Of a stretch of DNA of 64,000 bases, positions 1 through 9,664 are shown one piece after another; the first letter of the stretch is position 1; each line of letters opens with the position of its first letter. A program made the position numbers and the translations under genes. This DNA is from Rhipicephalus microplus (taxonomy: Eukaryota; Arthropoda; Arachnida; Ixodida; Ixodidae), in the NCBI RefSeq assembly GCF_043290135.1, contig NC_134709.1, forward strand, positions 70,422,456 to 70,486,455, written 5' to 3'. Below the pieces are notes generated by a model that was given only the letters and a program-made list of their open reading frames with translations, was not told the origin of the DNA and ran no database searches.

Positions 1-644
1 AACCAAGAGCGAACCCTGACAACATGGGACGCATTCCGCACAAAGCTCCTCGCTACATTCATGGGCGTCATACGCAAGGAGAAGGCCGAAGCACTGCTTG
101 AAACCCGGTCGCAGCTTCCAAACGAAAACGTGACGCTCTGCGCGGAAGAGATGAGCCAACTCTTCCAGCACGCCGACCCCGATTTGCCTGAAGACAAAAA
201 AGTTCGCCTCCTCATGCGAGGAGTGAAGCAGGAGCTGTTCGTGTGTCTGATGCGAAATCCACCGTTACTGTCGAGGCATTCATCTCCGTACTGACACCGA
301 TTGAAAAGACGCTGTAGATGCGCACCCGACAATTCAATCGCCACTCGACGCCAGAGTACGCAGAAACGCAACCACTCAGCTCCGATGGCCTGCGGTAGAC
401 TATCCGAGCGATTGTGCGGAAGGAGCTACGCAAGCTGTTACCTTCAGCGCAGCCTCAAGCGGACTCGATCGCCGGCATTGTCCGTGAAGACGTTCTGCAA
501 TCGCTTGAAGTTTCCGAAGCACAGCAGCCTCAGCCCCAGGCGATGAGCTTCGCTGATACAGCACGACGCCATAAAAGCTCCCCCTTCACGCCCACGTCAA
601 GAAACCGCACCGTCGCCGTCGACGATATGCCGTACACCTACTGG
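1..644 (+). pseudogene. Ty3/gypsy-type gag remnant (5' part), cut by the window edge
   Basis: This is capsid-type gag of an LTR retrotransposon, the structural protein of the intracellular particle. Positions 61-290 translate to a helical, charged segment containing MSQLFQHADPDLPEDKKV and VRLLMRGVKQELF, the kind of motif seen in arthropod gypsy gags. A stop follows near 294. A further gag segment with RKELRKLLPSAQPQADSIAG (about 417-476) lies in another frame and is paralogous to the gag at 39.6 kb. Stops and frame changes show it is dead. The element begins upstream of the window, so its 5' LTR is not seen. The reading breaks off at 644-650, where a DNA transposon is inserted, and resumes after 2040 with the zinc-knuckle part. 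The assignment to Ty3/gypsy rests mainly on the pol genes downstream. Confidence 0.8.
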
Positions 645-650
645 TTAGCA

Positions 651-2034
651 CTAGAGTTACTGTATATGCTACCTTTAGGTGGCGGAGTGGCGCCAAGGTA
701 CGCCATCTTGGGTTTAAATGTCTTGCGCGAAAGCCACTCACCAACCGCGTAGGAGCAGCACTCGCACTTATAGCGTGGATTTTATTTCTTGCTTTCTTTT
801 CTTTCTATTTTTTATGAAGGCACGAGGCAAACTCAGTTTCTCTCGTCATGCCTGGAAGCCTGGATTTTATGTTTACGTTTTTGGTAAGTGTTAATGAAAA
901 ACGTGCGTCATCTCATTGAACCAGTGGTACATATGTATACTTATAGTAGGACACACATTAGCTTCGGGTTCTTTTGCACTTTTTCCCATTTACATATATA
1001 AAATTATTTTTCACTCTTGATCGCTAAGGACCCAGGGATGAAATATATTGATCGTGTGGGATCATTCGTTTACTGTGCGAGTTAACCAGCTGAAGTTTGG
1101 TATTCTTCAACTGAATCAAGCTGGATAGTGATCGAGAGTGGCCGTGCGACGCCCGCGTTAAACGCACATCTCATATTACGATCCTATTACAATCGCGGCT
1201 CACAACAATTTATGTTAATTGTCGTTCAACAACCATGTTGGGTTCAACATTCTTTTCGCCTAAGATTTCAAAGCTGCATTCAATTCACTCACTAGCAGCA
1301 ACACCTTGCCGATTCAAATATTTATGGTTTAAATTCTTCCTTTATTTTTAGTGTTTTAACCATTAGACTAATTTGTACGTATGCAACTGACACACGCTGC
1401 CCAACTCTGCATGTGTAACGTATTCACTACTGCATTTGTGGTCAATACAACTAGAGCGAATTTTGTAGTGCCGCGAGCCGATAAAAAAAAGCCAAGTGCA
1501 TGGGCGTCAGCAGAGAAGTGGAAAAGGGGCCCTTGCTCCCCTTAAGCCACAACAGCACTTGCCCTCACCCAAGGAAGACCAGTGCTCTTGCTCTCCCTAA
1601 GCCGCAATGCAACAATGATTTGCACCCCCAAGAGAAAATCCTGCCGTCGACAATGGCCAAGCGTTTATTCCTTCCGACTGAACACTAATCTTTTTATATA
1701 GCAACACCCGCTGCATCTGCGTCTAATCGCATGGGCTCTACGTAGTACAATTCAACACAGAATGCATTTGCCGCCGCACCTCTTGTGATCAACAGGCAGC
1801 ATAGCCACATTACCGAAGAAGCGCGGCTAGAATCACAACAGCCATTGTCGACCCCGCTTGATCTACCCGGAATCTGCGTAGCGTTGGCTTCTTCGCAGTG
1901 CAAATGAACCACCTATGACTACGTGATGGCGCTCGGCGAATAGGGGCGCTGAACTCCTGTAGGTGGAGCGAGCGGCGCCCGGAAAACAGTGGTGCAACTC
2001 TGCTACCTATAGGCAGCATATACAGTAATTCTAG
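651..2034. mobile_element. Non-autonomous DNA transposon with ~45-bp TIRs, nested in gag
   Basis: The two ends are imperfect inverted repeats. The left end starts CTAGAGTTACTGTATATGCT at 651, and the reverse complement of the right end (finishing at 2034) starts CTAGAATTACTGTATATGCT. The match continues with few mismatches for about 45 bp, through GGTGGCGGAGTGGCGCC on the left and GGTAGCAGAGTTGCACC on the right. The 6-bp sequence TTAGCA directly abuts both ends (645-650 and 2035-2040), a target-site duplication. No transposase reading frame is visible inside; the largest ORF (1500-1688) resembles nothing I know. The element separates the two halves of gag. A 6-bp duplication does not point to one superfamily with confidence. 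The boundaries are well supported and the classification is not. Confidence 0.88.
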
Positions 2035-2040
2035 TTAGCA

Positions 2041-2560
2041 CAACACTTCGAGTAAAACCTACGTGTAGCGTGCCTCAGACCACCGACGTCTCTGCTACCA
2101 CTCCGGAGAAGCTGGCAACACTTACCGCCGCTGCCAGTACCGTCAGGTGGGACTGCCTAGTTTTGCCGTAGATGCGCCGCGTCCAACACGGAGGGAAAGA
2201 CCACGTGACATTATGGACTACCTTATAGTACTGCAGTGGACACACGGAGGATCTCATTGACCGTCACCCGGCCGCTACATGCCGCCTCACCGCCGGCCGT
2301 ACACTAGCCCGACCCAAGACCGATCTCCTAGCCCTTATCCGGGAAACTAAGGGCAGATACCATTGGAGGTGCCTTTGCTGCGCGATAAACTACTGAAGAT
2401 CCTTCGACGATGGTACTTTCCAAACACGACGCGAACCAGGGAAAGCCTGGACGACGAAACCCCACGTACTGATGACGACATTAAGATGCAATATGGAAGC
2501 AGTGAAGCAAACCGACGTAACCGTGAACCAACGCCACGACCGAAACAAAGCGCATGACGA
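2041..2560 (+). pseudogene. gag 3' part with degenerate zinc knuckle, and gag-pro linker
   Basis: This continues the gag interrupted at 644. At about 2093-2140 the reading gives C-Y-H-S-G-E-A-G-N-T-Y-R-R-C, a degenerate form of the CCHC knuckle (C-x2-C-x4-H-x4-C) that binds genomic RNA. The related copy at about 39.93 kb retains CCHCGEAGHMHRHC, so here the second Cys and the His are lost. The linker at 2363-2557 is open (64 codons, beginning EVPLLRDKLLKILRRWYF) and resembles the corresponding part of the 40.2-kb copy. It leads directly into the protease. Together these show that the sequence flanking the 651-2034 transposon was once contiguous. Confidence 0.75.
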
Positions 2561-3112
2561 CGAACTAGCGACTTGGACGTAATGTTCGACGGTCACAACG
2601 TCACCACTCTCGTCGACACTGGGGCCGGCTATTCCGTCGTCAGTGTGCCTCTCGTGACGAAGTTAAAGAAAGTGATGGCTGCTTGGCAAGGCCCTGAAAT
2701 CCGCACCGCGGGAGGTCATGTAATAACGCTGGCTGGAGTTGGCACAGCAAGAGTCACAATCAATAACCAAACTTATCTCGCCAGCTTTCTCATTCTACAG
2801 CACTGCTCTAGGGATGTGATACTTGGGATGGACTTCTTAAGTCAACACGGCGCAGTCATCGACCTAAGGCCAGAGGTAATAAGACTATCCACAGAAAAAG
2901 CACTGCTGCCACACAAGCCCTCAGGAAGGCACGCTATGATTGTGCTGGAAGAGCAAGTCACCGTTCCTCCTCGCTCCAGCGTCATAATTTCCATCAGCAC
3001 TCAAGAATCAATAGACATGCAAGGCTTCGTTGAAAGCGACCAGCACCTGTTGATCAACCGCAAACTTTGCGTCACCAGAGGAATATGCTACGGGGAGTTA
3101 ACGCATGAGTGA
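2561..3112 (+). pseudogene. Retroviral-type aspartic protease (gypsy pro domain)
   Basis: This is the retropepsin domain that processes the element's own polyprotein. The open stretch of about 180 codons contains the active-site motif LVDTGAGYSVVS near residues 15-26 (about 2611-2650). Further on comes DVILGMDFLSQHGAVIDL (about 2815-2868), the second conserved loop of gypsy proteases. The catalytic DTG is intact and no stop occurs until 3112, so this is one of the better preserved pieces of the element. It was part of a gag-pol polyprotein, so the in-frame Met is not a real start. The same domain in the second copy (40.38 kb) has lost the catalytic Asp. Family identity is firm; activity is unlikely because the neighbouring domains are broken. 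Confidence 0.85.
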
Positions 3113-3960
3113 TGCTTACGAACTTCAGCAATGAGTACAAGCACTTGAGCAAAGGTACGACGGCTGCTTACACCGAAGAAATACTGGAAGCCAGCAACGT
3201 TCCCGATGTCATTGATTCTGCCGAATGCACTATGACGACTCAAGCGCTTCAACCGGCTTTCGACGTTAATCCGAGCCTTACGACGTATGAACAAGAACAG
3301 CTTAAAAACTTACTCCTGAGATACAAGAACTGCTTTTCGTCATCATCAAGAATTCGACAGACTCTCGTCGCGAAACATCAAATCGTAACAGAAGAAAGAA
3401 CCAGGGCACTCCGTCAGAGCCCCTACAGAGTGTCGACGCTAGAAGGCGAGGCCACAAAGAAACAAGTCGACAAAATGCTACGCGACGACATCATTGAGCC
3501 TTAAAACAGTTCATGGGCGTCACCAGTGGGGTTAGTGAAGAAGAAGGACGGAACCAAACGCTTCTGCGTCGAGTATCGCCGCCTGAACAAAATGACGAAA
3601 AAGGACGTGTACTTGCTCCCAAGGGTAGACGACGCCCTAGATCGCCTTCACAATGTGAGCTACTTTTCTTCGATGGAGCTTAAGACAGGCTATTGGCAAA
3701 TCTCAGTCGACGATAAAGACCGAGAAAAGACTGCCTTCATAACGCCGGACGGCCAGTTCGAGTTTAATATGATGTGCTTTGGTCTGTTCGGCCCCTGCGA
3801 CATTCCAACGAGTCATGGATACGGTCCTGGCTGGTTTGAAGTGGCAAAATAGGCTTGTCTACTTAGATGACGTCGTTGCGTTTTCGTCGAACTTCAACGA
3901 ACACCTCCAGCGCCTCGAATCCGTACTTCAAGCAATCAGACTGGACTTACACTAAATCCA
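3113..3960 (+). pseudogene. Reverse transcriptase domain of the gypsy element, broken
   Basis: This is the RNA-dependent DNA polymerase of the LTR element. Reading in order: SPYRVSTLEGE just before the palm, a stop at 3502-3504, KKKDGTKRFCVEYRRLNKMT (3538-3600), the motif-A region YFSSMELKTGYWQI (about 3661-3702), FITPDGQFEFNMMCFGLF, a frameshift near 3790, and the catalytic box YLDD at 3860-3871. The first catalytic Asp (normally D-L in S-x-M-D-L) is Glu here, which by itself should inactivate the enzyme. Further stops follow near 3954. The domain order protease-RT-RNase H-integrase is the classical Ty3/gypsy order. Confidence 0.88.
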
Positions 3961-4690
3961 GAAAAATGCAGCCTCGCGTACAAGAAGCTCCTGTTTTTGG
4001 GTCACGTGATCAGCAAGTCTGAAGCACGCCCAGACCCACGGAAAACAGCTGCCATCGCTGCCTTCCCGGAACCCACCGACAAGTAGATCATGCACCGATT
4101 TCTCGGCTTGTGTGCCTACTACAGATGGTTTGTCAAAGTTTTTCACAGATCACCGAGCCACTAACGCAACTCACAAATACCGACGTTGATTTTAAATGGG
4201 ATACAGCACAAATCGAAGCGTTTGAGAAGCTTGAAAGACGCCTGCATACACCGCTAGTACTTGCGCATTTCGACGAATACGCCGAAACTAAGGTACACAC
4301 CGACGCAGGCAGCATAGTAATCCGCGCCGTCTTTGCACAAAAGACCGACGGCCTGGAAAAGGTTATCAGTTATGCTAGCCGGTCGCTATCAAAGGCCGAG
4401 GCCACCTATTCCACAACCGAAATGGAGTGTCTCGCTATGATTTGGGCAGCGTCGAAATTTTGCCCTTATCTCCACGGCAGGCCTTTCATTGTTGTGAGCG
4501 ACCACCACGCCCTGTGTTGGCCAGTTAACTTGAAGGACATTCAGGTCGCTTCGCACGATGGAGCCTAAGACTTCAAGAATACGACATTACCATCGTGTAC
4601 AAGTCTGGAAGGAAACACTCCGACGCTGACTACCTGCCTCGTGCCCCAATCGATCCACCACCGCCGGAAGATCAGGATGATTAGTACTTC
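3961..4690 (+). pseudogene. RNase H domain of the gypsy element
   Basis: This domain degrades the RNA strand of the RNA-DNA hybrid during reverse transcription. A long open stretch (4110-4568) shows KVHTDAGSIVIRAVFAQ, then SRSLSKAEATYSTTEMECLA and IVVSDHHALCW, which supply the Asp, Glu and Asp of the metal site. Before it, the RT thumb/connection is readable but frameshifted (FLGLCAYYRWFV at about 4101-4136). After a stop at 4568 the reading continues in another frame toward the integrase with a degenerate tether ([10 protein letters not shown], about 4620). Normally this is one polyprotein with RT; here it lies in at least three frames. Confidence 0.85.
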
Positions 4691-5890
4691 TTGTGAATCA
4701 TAGGTGAAAACTACTTCACCGAGTTACAGCGAGGCGACCCGGAACTGAGAGGGCTAGTAGAATACTTAGAGGGCCTAACTAGCGTCGTTCCAAAAGTCGT
4801 CAGGTGAGGACTGACATCACTTTTTTTGAAGAGCAACGTCCTTGTGAAGAAGAACTACTCTGCTGCCCGAGCCAGCTACCTTAACATCGTTCCTTCGGCA
4901 GTGCGACCAGAAATTATGCACGCCCTGCACGATGACCCAACGGCTGGCCACCTTGGAATTTTTTCGCACACTCGCTACAACACCGGAAAAATACGACTGC
5001 CCAGGCCTTGCCGCTGACATCGCTCAATACGTGAGGACATTCCGGGACTGCCAGCGACGAAAGACACCGCCGATAAGGCCATCAGGACTTCTGCCGCCCA
5101 TCAAAACACCTCGCCGTCCATTCCAGCAAATCAGTATGGACTTACTTGAGCCGTTCTAGACGTCGGCTGTGGGAAGCAAATAGATTGACGTAGCTACCGA
5201 CTACCTTATCCGCTACGCTATGACGCCAAACCCTGCTGAAAGGTAGTGCATCTGAGGTAGCCAAATTCTTTGTCGAAAACATCGTCCTGCGTCACGGCGC
5301 CCCAGAGGTACTCATCACCGACAGATGTACGGCATTTACTGCTGAGTGAACCCAACCGATTTTGGCATACAGCCATACAAGTCACTGCCATACAACAGCG
5401 CACCACCTACAGACCAATAGTCTCACCGAGTGCGTAAACAAGACCATCGCTGACATGCTGGCTATGTGAGTTGACGTCGAACACAAGACGTGGCATGTCA
5501 TCCTTCCGTACGTAACCTACGCATACAACACCACCGTACAAGAAACGACGCAGATGACGCCGTACAAGTTGCCCTACGGAAGGAACCCGACAACGACACA
5601 CGTCGCCATGCTGCCAAACGTCACTGTTGAAAAAAAACCTCGACGTCAGCGTCTGCTTTCTGCACGGGGAAGAAGCTCGTCAACTCGCTCGCCTGTGCAT
5701 CGAGAATCACCAGGCGGCCGACAGCCGCCGTTACTATCTTCGACGAAGCTTCCTGGGGTACCAGCCTGGTGACCATGTCTGGGTATGGACACTGATACGC
5801 CGACGTAGATTCAGTGAAAAACTTCTACGACCGTACTTCGGACCATACAGGGTAGTTTGACGTCTCGGCCCACTCGACTGCGAGACTGTT
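4691..5890 (+). pseudogene. Integrase domain of the gypsy element, many stops
   Basis: This is the DDE integrase that inserts the cDNA into host DNA. The N-terminal HHCC zinc finger is recognisable as HALHDDPTAGHLG (about 4920-4955) followed by CQRRKTPP (about 5053-5073). The catalytic core is heavily damaged: stops occur at about 5157, 5181 and 5346, but ITDRCTAFTAE (about 5311-5345) marks the second Asp region. The C-terminal DNA-binding part is clear as YQPGDHVWVWTLIRRRRFSEK at about 5758-5820, ending RPYFGPYRVV near 5860. A similar C-terminus recurs at 7.48-7.57 kb in the adjacent element. Non-functional. Confidence 0.85.
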
Positions 5891-6296
5891 CCTGACGGCA
5901 ATAAAAACTCTCAATGGTGCCATGCTCGACCTGAAGTCGTATATGTCATACGCCTCAAGCCATGTCATGCAAGAAACTGCAGACTATGTTTTTTTGTTGT
6001 CACTGTTCTTTATTGCTTGCACTTACTGTTTATTGTCTTTATTATTGTACCTTCGTCTTTTGGTAATGCATCGGGACGATGCCTTTTTCAGAGGGGGTGA
6101 TGCCACGTTTCTTTTCACAAGTTTGTTATCATCCCGTTACACTATGTTCAGCGCAAAACGCGCCAACGGTGTTCGGAAAGCCTCGAGGCTGTAGTAGATT
6201 GTTTTGTCGAGATCACGCCCACCTCGTGAATATTACAGAATATTCTGGAACCTACGTCGCCGGTAGCGATAACGCTAGAACATTTGATGGCAAGTG

Positions 6297-6303
6297 TATA
6301 AAT
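6297..6303 (+). promoter_or_regulatory. Putative LTR TATA box
   Basis: TATAAAT in the middle of the inferred LTR, about 200 bp after its start and upstream of a GC-rich stretch. It is placed as expected for an RNA polymerase II LTR promoter. Position and motif only. Confidence 0.4.
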
Positions 6304-6420
6304 GCCGACGCGCTTTGCCGCTTGTCAGTTGATCGACGGCCGACGCTCTGCGCGCCGCTATCAGTGCCTGCGTGATGCTGTAATCTGGCTTTCCTTTTAC
6401 GTGGCCACAAATTAGGCTCA

Positions 6421-6426
6421 AATAAA
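6421..6426 (+). terminator. Putative LTR polyadenylation signal AATAAA
   Basis: AATAAA about 120 bp downstream of the TATA-like box and about 57 bp before the inferred LTR end, in an AT-rich context followed by T-rich sequence. Confidence 0.4.
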
Positions 6427-6485
6427 CAGTTTATTATCTGACCTGCAGTCTGCTCCATTTGTCCACGTCACGAGCCCCGGACAAT

Positions 6486-6641
6486 ATTGCCGCATTGAAT
6501 ATGCAGCACCAAGAGAACATCGAAGACCACGCAGAGCGAGAGAGAAAGACGAGGTTCCCATCCGATCAGTTTGTCAGTGTTCTGGTACAATTAAAGTAAG
6601 TTTTCCTGCATTTAAGTGCAGCTGTTTCTGCATTGGGACGC
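6486..6641 (+). repeat. 5' LTR of the second, deleted gypsy element
   Basis: This segment is directly repeated at 7770-7926. Shared blocks include GCACCAAGAGAAC versus ACACCAGGAGAAC, GAGAGAGAAAGACGAGGTT versus GAGAGAGACAGACGAGGTT, and ATCCGATCAGTTTG in both, ending CTGCATTGGGACG versus CTGCATTATGACA. The two copies are almost the same length and flank gag and integrase remnants, so they are read as an LTR pair. At ~155 bp they are short and lack a clear TATA box, so they may themselves be internally deleted. Confidence 0.68.
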
Positions 6642-7769
6642 TGGTGAAAGTGCTGGGTACGTACATATTCTGGACAGCTGACAACAGCCCCGCCTCTAGC
6701 CCAGAAAGACTTCCACGCATCGACACCTCCGTTCACCGCAGCAGCCGCCGCCTGTTAGGCCTCAGCCCGGAGTTCGATCCATTGCTAGAAAGCGTGACCA
6801 TGCGAGAAAGGATGACGGTGCCTGGAAGCACTGGCCAAGACTTCAAGCTATTACGAAAAATTACGTGCGCACGTGCCTCGATGGCCAACGACGAAATTCG
6901 CCGCTGTTAAAACCAGCTGGACTATTGCAACCAACTCAAGTACCTACGGCACCTTTTGCCCGAATTGGAATGTAACTGCTTGAATCTTCATAGAAAATAT
7001 CACCCTGAGGAATGGTGCTCCGACAACCATAATAACGGATCGAGGTACCACTTTCATGGCCACGCTCCTGAAGAGTGCTTGAGCTCAGTGGAACAGCCCA
7101 TCGGAAAAACCACTTCCTATAAATTATCACCCACAAACGAAAGGCTTCACAGAACGCCTGAACGAGACTATTGCTGACACGTTGAGTATGTACATGCATT
7201 GACGTGGATCACAAGAACTGGGATGACATTCTACCGTACATCACTTTCGCCTATAATACAGCGTAGCAATAAACTACACGAACAGCGCTGTTCAGTCTCC
7301 TCCATGGCCATGAAGTGATGGCGATGCTTGACGCCATGTTACTGCACGACTGCAATGACATCAATTTGGACGCTGCATCTTTTACCCGACGAGCAGAAGA
7401 AGCGAGGCAGCTTGCACACAGTCCGAATCACCCAGCAGCAAAATTACGACGCCCAACGTTATAATCTGCGACACCGACATGTCGTCTATCGGCCCGGCGG
7501 CAAAGTGTGGGTATGGAGTCCTATCCGCCACCGGGGACGGTCTGAAAAATTGCTGAAGAGGTATTTTTCCCCTACACAGTTGTACAACGCTTGAGTGACG
7601 TTAATTACGTAGTCGATCCTAAGAGCCCCGCGACAACTCACCAGCAAAATCCAGAAATCATGCACGTTGTGCGAATGAAGCCCTATTGTTCTGGCTGATT
7701 TCCACCATACATCTACTGTGCCGTCTTTTGTAGAAAAGCATCCGGACGCTGCTCTCTGGAGGGGGGCGA
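6642..7769 (+). pseudogene. Internally deleted gypsy element: gag start joined to integrase
   Basis: Between the two LTRs only the two extremes of an element remain. The reading at 6644-6910 contains RRLLGLSPEFDPLLES then a Met, which resembles the N-terminus of tick gypsy gags. From about 7014 an integrase core appears with NGAPTTIITDRGTTF (the second catalytic Asp), followed by a stop and a frameshift, then ERLNETIADTLSM near 7150-7190. At 7475-7570 is the C-terminal VYRPGGKVWVWSPI and GRSEKLLKRYF. A purine tract GGAGGGGGG (7758-7766) precedes the right LTR. All of protease, RT and RNase H is missing, probably by internal deletion. Dead copy. Confidence 0.75.
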
Positions 7770-7926
7770 ATGCCACATTCAATATGCAACACCAGGAGAA
7801 CAATGAAAAGCACGCGCCGCGAGAGAGACAGACGAGGTTCTCATCCGATCAGTTTGCCAGTGCTCTAGTACAATTTATTAGGTTGTCCTGTATTCAACTG
7901 CTGCTGTTTCTTTCTGCATTATGACA
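7770..7926 (+). repeat. 3' LTR of the second gypsy element
   Basis: Direct repeat partner of 6486-6641, starting ATGCCACATTCAATATGCAA right after a purine tract and ending near CTGCATTATGACA. Divergence between the two LTRs is visible throughout, indicating an old insertion. Confidence 0.68.
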
Positions 7927-9378
7927 ATGTATAGATGCTGCGCTCAGCACACGAAATCACATATATTTGTCCGCTTATTATGAGTGCACGATTCATTTTT
8001 ATGATTGTGTTAATCAGTGGTTTAACTAAATGAAACGCAATGCGACCATATTTAGCTTCCAGGTCGTGCTTTCATCATATAGAAAAAACTATGAAAAAAA
8101 ATCCGTAACAAGGGTTTTGTCAAGCCGACGTTTTGATAAGCAAACTTGTAATTTTCAAGATCGGTGCAATTTAAACGGTATACACAGCTTATTACATCCG
8201 ATGACTTACCCAACTTTCTAATTCCTAAAAAATAAGAGAAAAAAAACATGAAAGGAATATTAAGCCTTTTAGTCACATAGCTGGCAAACCCTGAACCTCA
8301 AGCAATTGTTGTGTAGGTAAGTTGTTGATGTCACTTGCGAGTCGATGCACGTGGACTCAGTCACTCCGACTCTGATCTGTTTCTGACTCTGCGTGTGATC
8401 AAGCCTACACGAGTAATATTTTCGTTTTTGTGAGGTCGAGTTAGTGAAGTTAAGTAAACATTTGACGAGGCTCCAACTGTGTCCGCCCAAAGAACAGAAT
8501 ATAATTTTTAGTGAGTGTAAGCAAGCTCTATTTTGTTTTCCGATTTATGCAACTGAGAAAAATCTATATCCTCAGTCAGATTCATCATTCACGCATTCAC
8601 ATCCACAACTCCACAGCACCTCTGCAATATTATATATCAAAACTAAGCACTTGCCAATCACTGCCCGACTGTGTGCTCGAAATTGAAGAATGTTGGAACC
8701 TTGCTCTAAGAGCCCGTTTGTTTTGTCAGGCCGTCAAACTGGCGACACGACTGCACCTTTTCACGGCGTGTCGTCAAAGAACGAACAAGCATATGGAGAA
8801 CACTCTCGCTAAAAGTTCATGTGGCTTTGTAATAAACTCAAAGGGTGTTAGAGGAAAATGCGGTAGGGGGAATTTCATAGAGATGACGCTTCTTTGTAGT
8901 TGTTCAGGCAAAAACAAAAGTACGTAGAGAATTGACACGCTTGTTTAGAGTGGCTTTTGCCATCACAGCTCCAACGACAGCACCACTTTACGCCTGGGGT
9001 CAACAGCGTATAAGTAAGCTCGCGACAAGTGCAAAATAAGATGATACAAAAAAGTTTGCATGTTAACACCCCTCAGGGATGCTGTCATGTGTCCTTGAAG
9101 CCTTCGATTGGGGTCGAAAAACAGCAAACCGTTTCACTGCACGAGGGGCTTGAAACTCAACTGCGCTATAGTGGGCCGCTCATACTAAGTTTGGTCTCTC
9201 ACGAGGTCCAAGAGAGTGACGGCGATAGAAGTAGGTGAACAAATGTGAAAAATGCCAGCTGATGTTATAACTGAAAAGAAGCCCTTTTCAATATATCAGA
9301 TAGAGGACAATTATAAATTCGGATTGTTGTCAGTATTCAAAAAAGAGATCTATGCTGATAACTAAAATGACTAAAATG
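7927..9378. other. Unassigned AT-rich spacer
   Basis: No coding element, tRNA-like structure or clear repeat was recognised. The longest open stretch (8511-8927, 138 codons, plus) has no domain or compositional sign of selection and lies in AT-rich sequence. Confidence 0.5.
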
Positions 9379-9664
9379 TTGATTGATTGATATGTGGGGT
9401 TGAAGACTCCAAAACTACCATATTTTTATTTACTTAATCAAAATGCCTTACTGGCCCTCTAAAGGACGTCATTATGAGAGACGCCATAGTGGCGGGCTCG
9501 GGAAATTTCGACCACCTGGTGTTCTTTAACGTGCAACCAAATCTGAGCACACGAGCCTGCAACATTTTCGCCTCCATCGAAAATGCAGTTGCCGCAGCCA
9601 GGATTTGATCCCGTGACCTGCGGGTCAGCAGTCGAAAATTTTAGCCACGAGACCACTACGGCGG
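9379..9664 (-). mobile_element. Ruka-type tRNA-derived SINE with an internal insertion
   Basis: Read on the minus strand, it starts at 9664 with a tRNA-like head (CCGTAGTGGTCTCGTGGCTA, then GGTCACGGGATCAAATCC around the B box). It continues into the conserved body and ends at the TATCAATCAATC tail near 9379. Relative to the other copies, about 45-50 extra bases (about 9423-9470) sit near the 3' end, between the parts matching CACCATA and ATTATGAGAGACGCC. The head is a pol III promoter relic with a degraded B box. No convincing target duplication was found. Confidence 0.85.

Larger units (their letters stand above)
6098..6483 (+). repeat. 3' LTR of the first gypsy element
   Basis: A purine tract GAGGGGG (6091-6097) directly precedes TGATGCCAC, the expected polypurine tract/LTR start of a plus-strand element whose integrase ends near 5890. 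The stretch contains a TATA-like TATAAAT (6297-6303) and an AATAAA (6421-6426) in the right order for an LTR promoter and polyadenylation signal. It ends around CCCCGGACA, immediately before the next element. The 5' LTR lies outside the window, so the boundaries cannot be confirmed by pairing. Confidence 0.65.
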
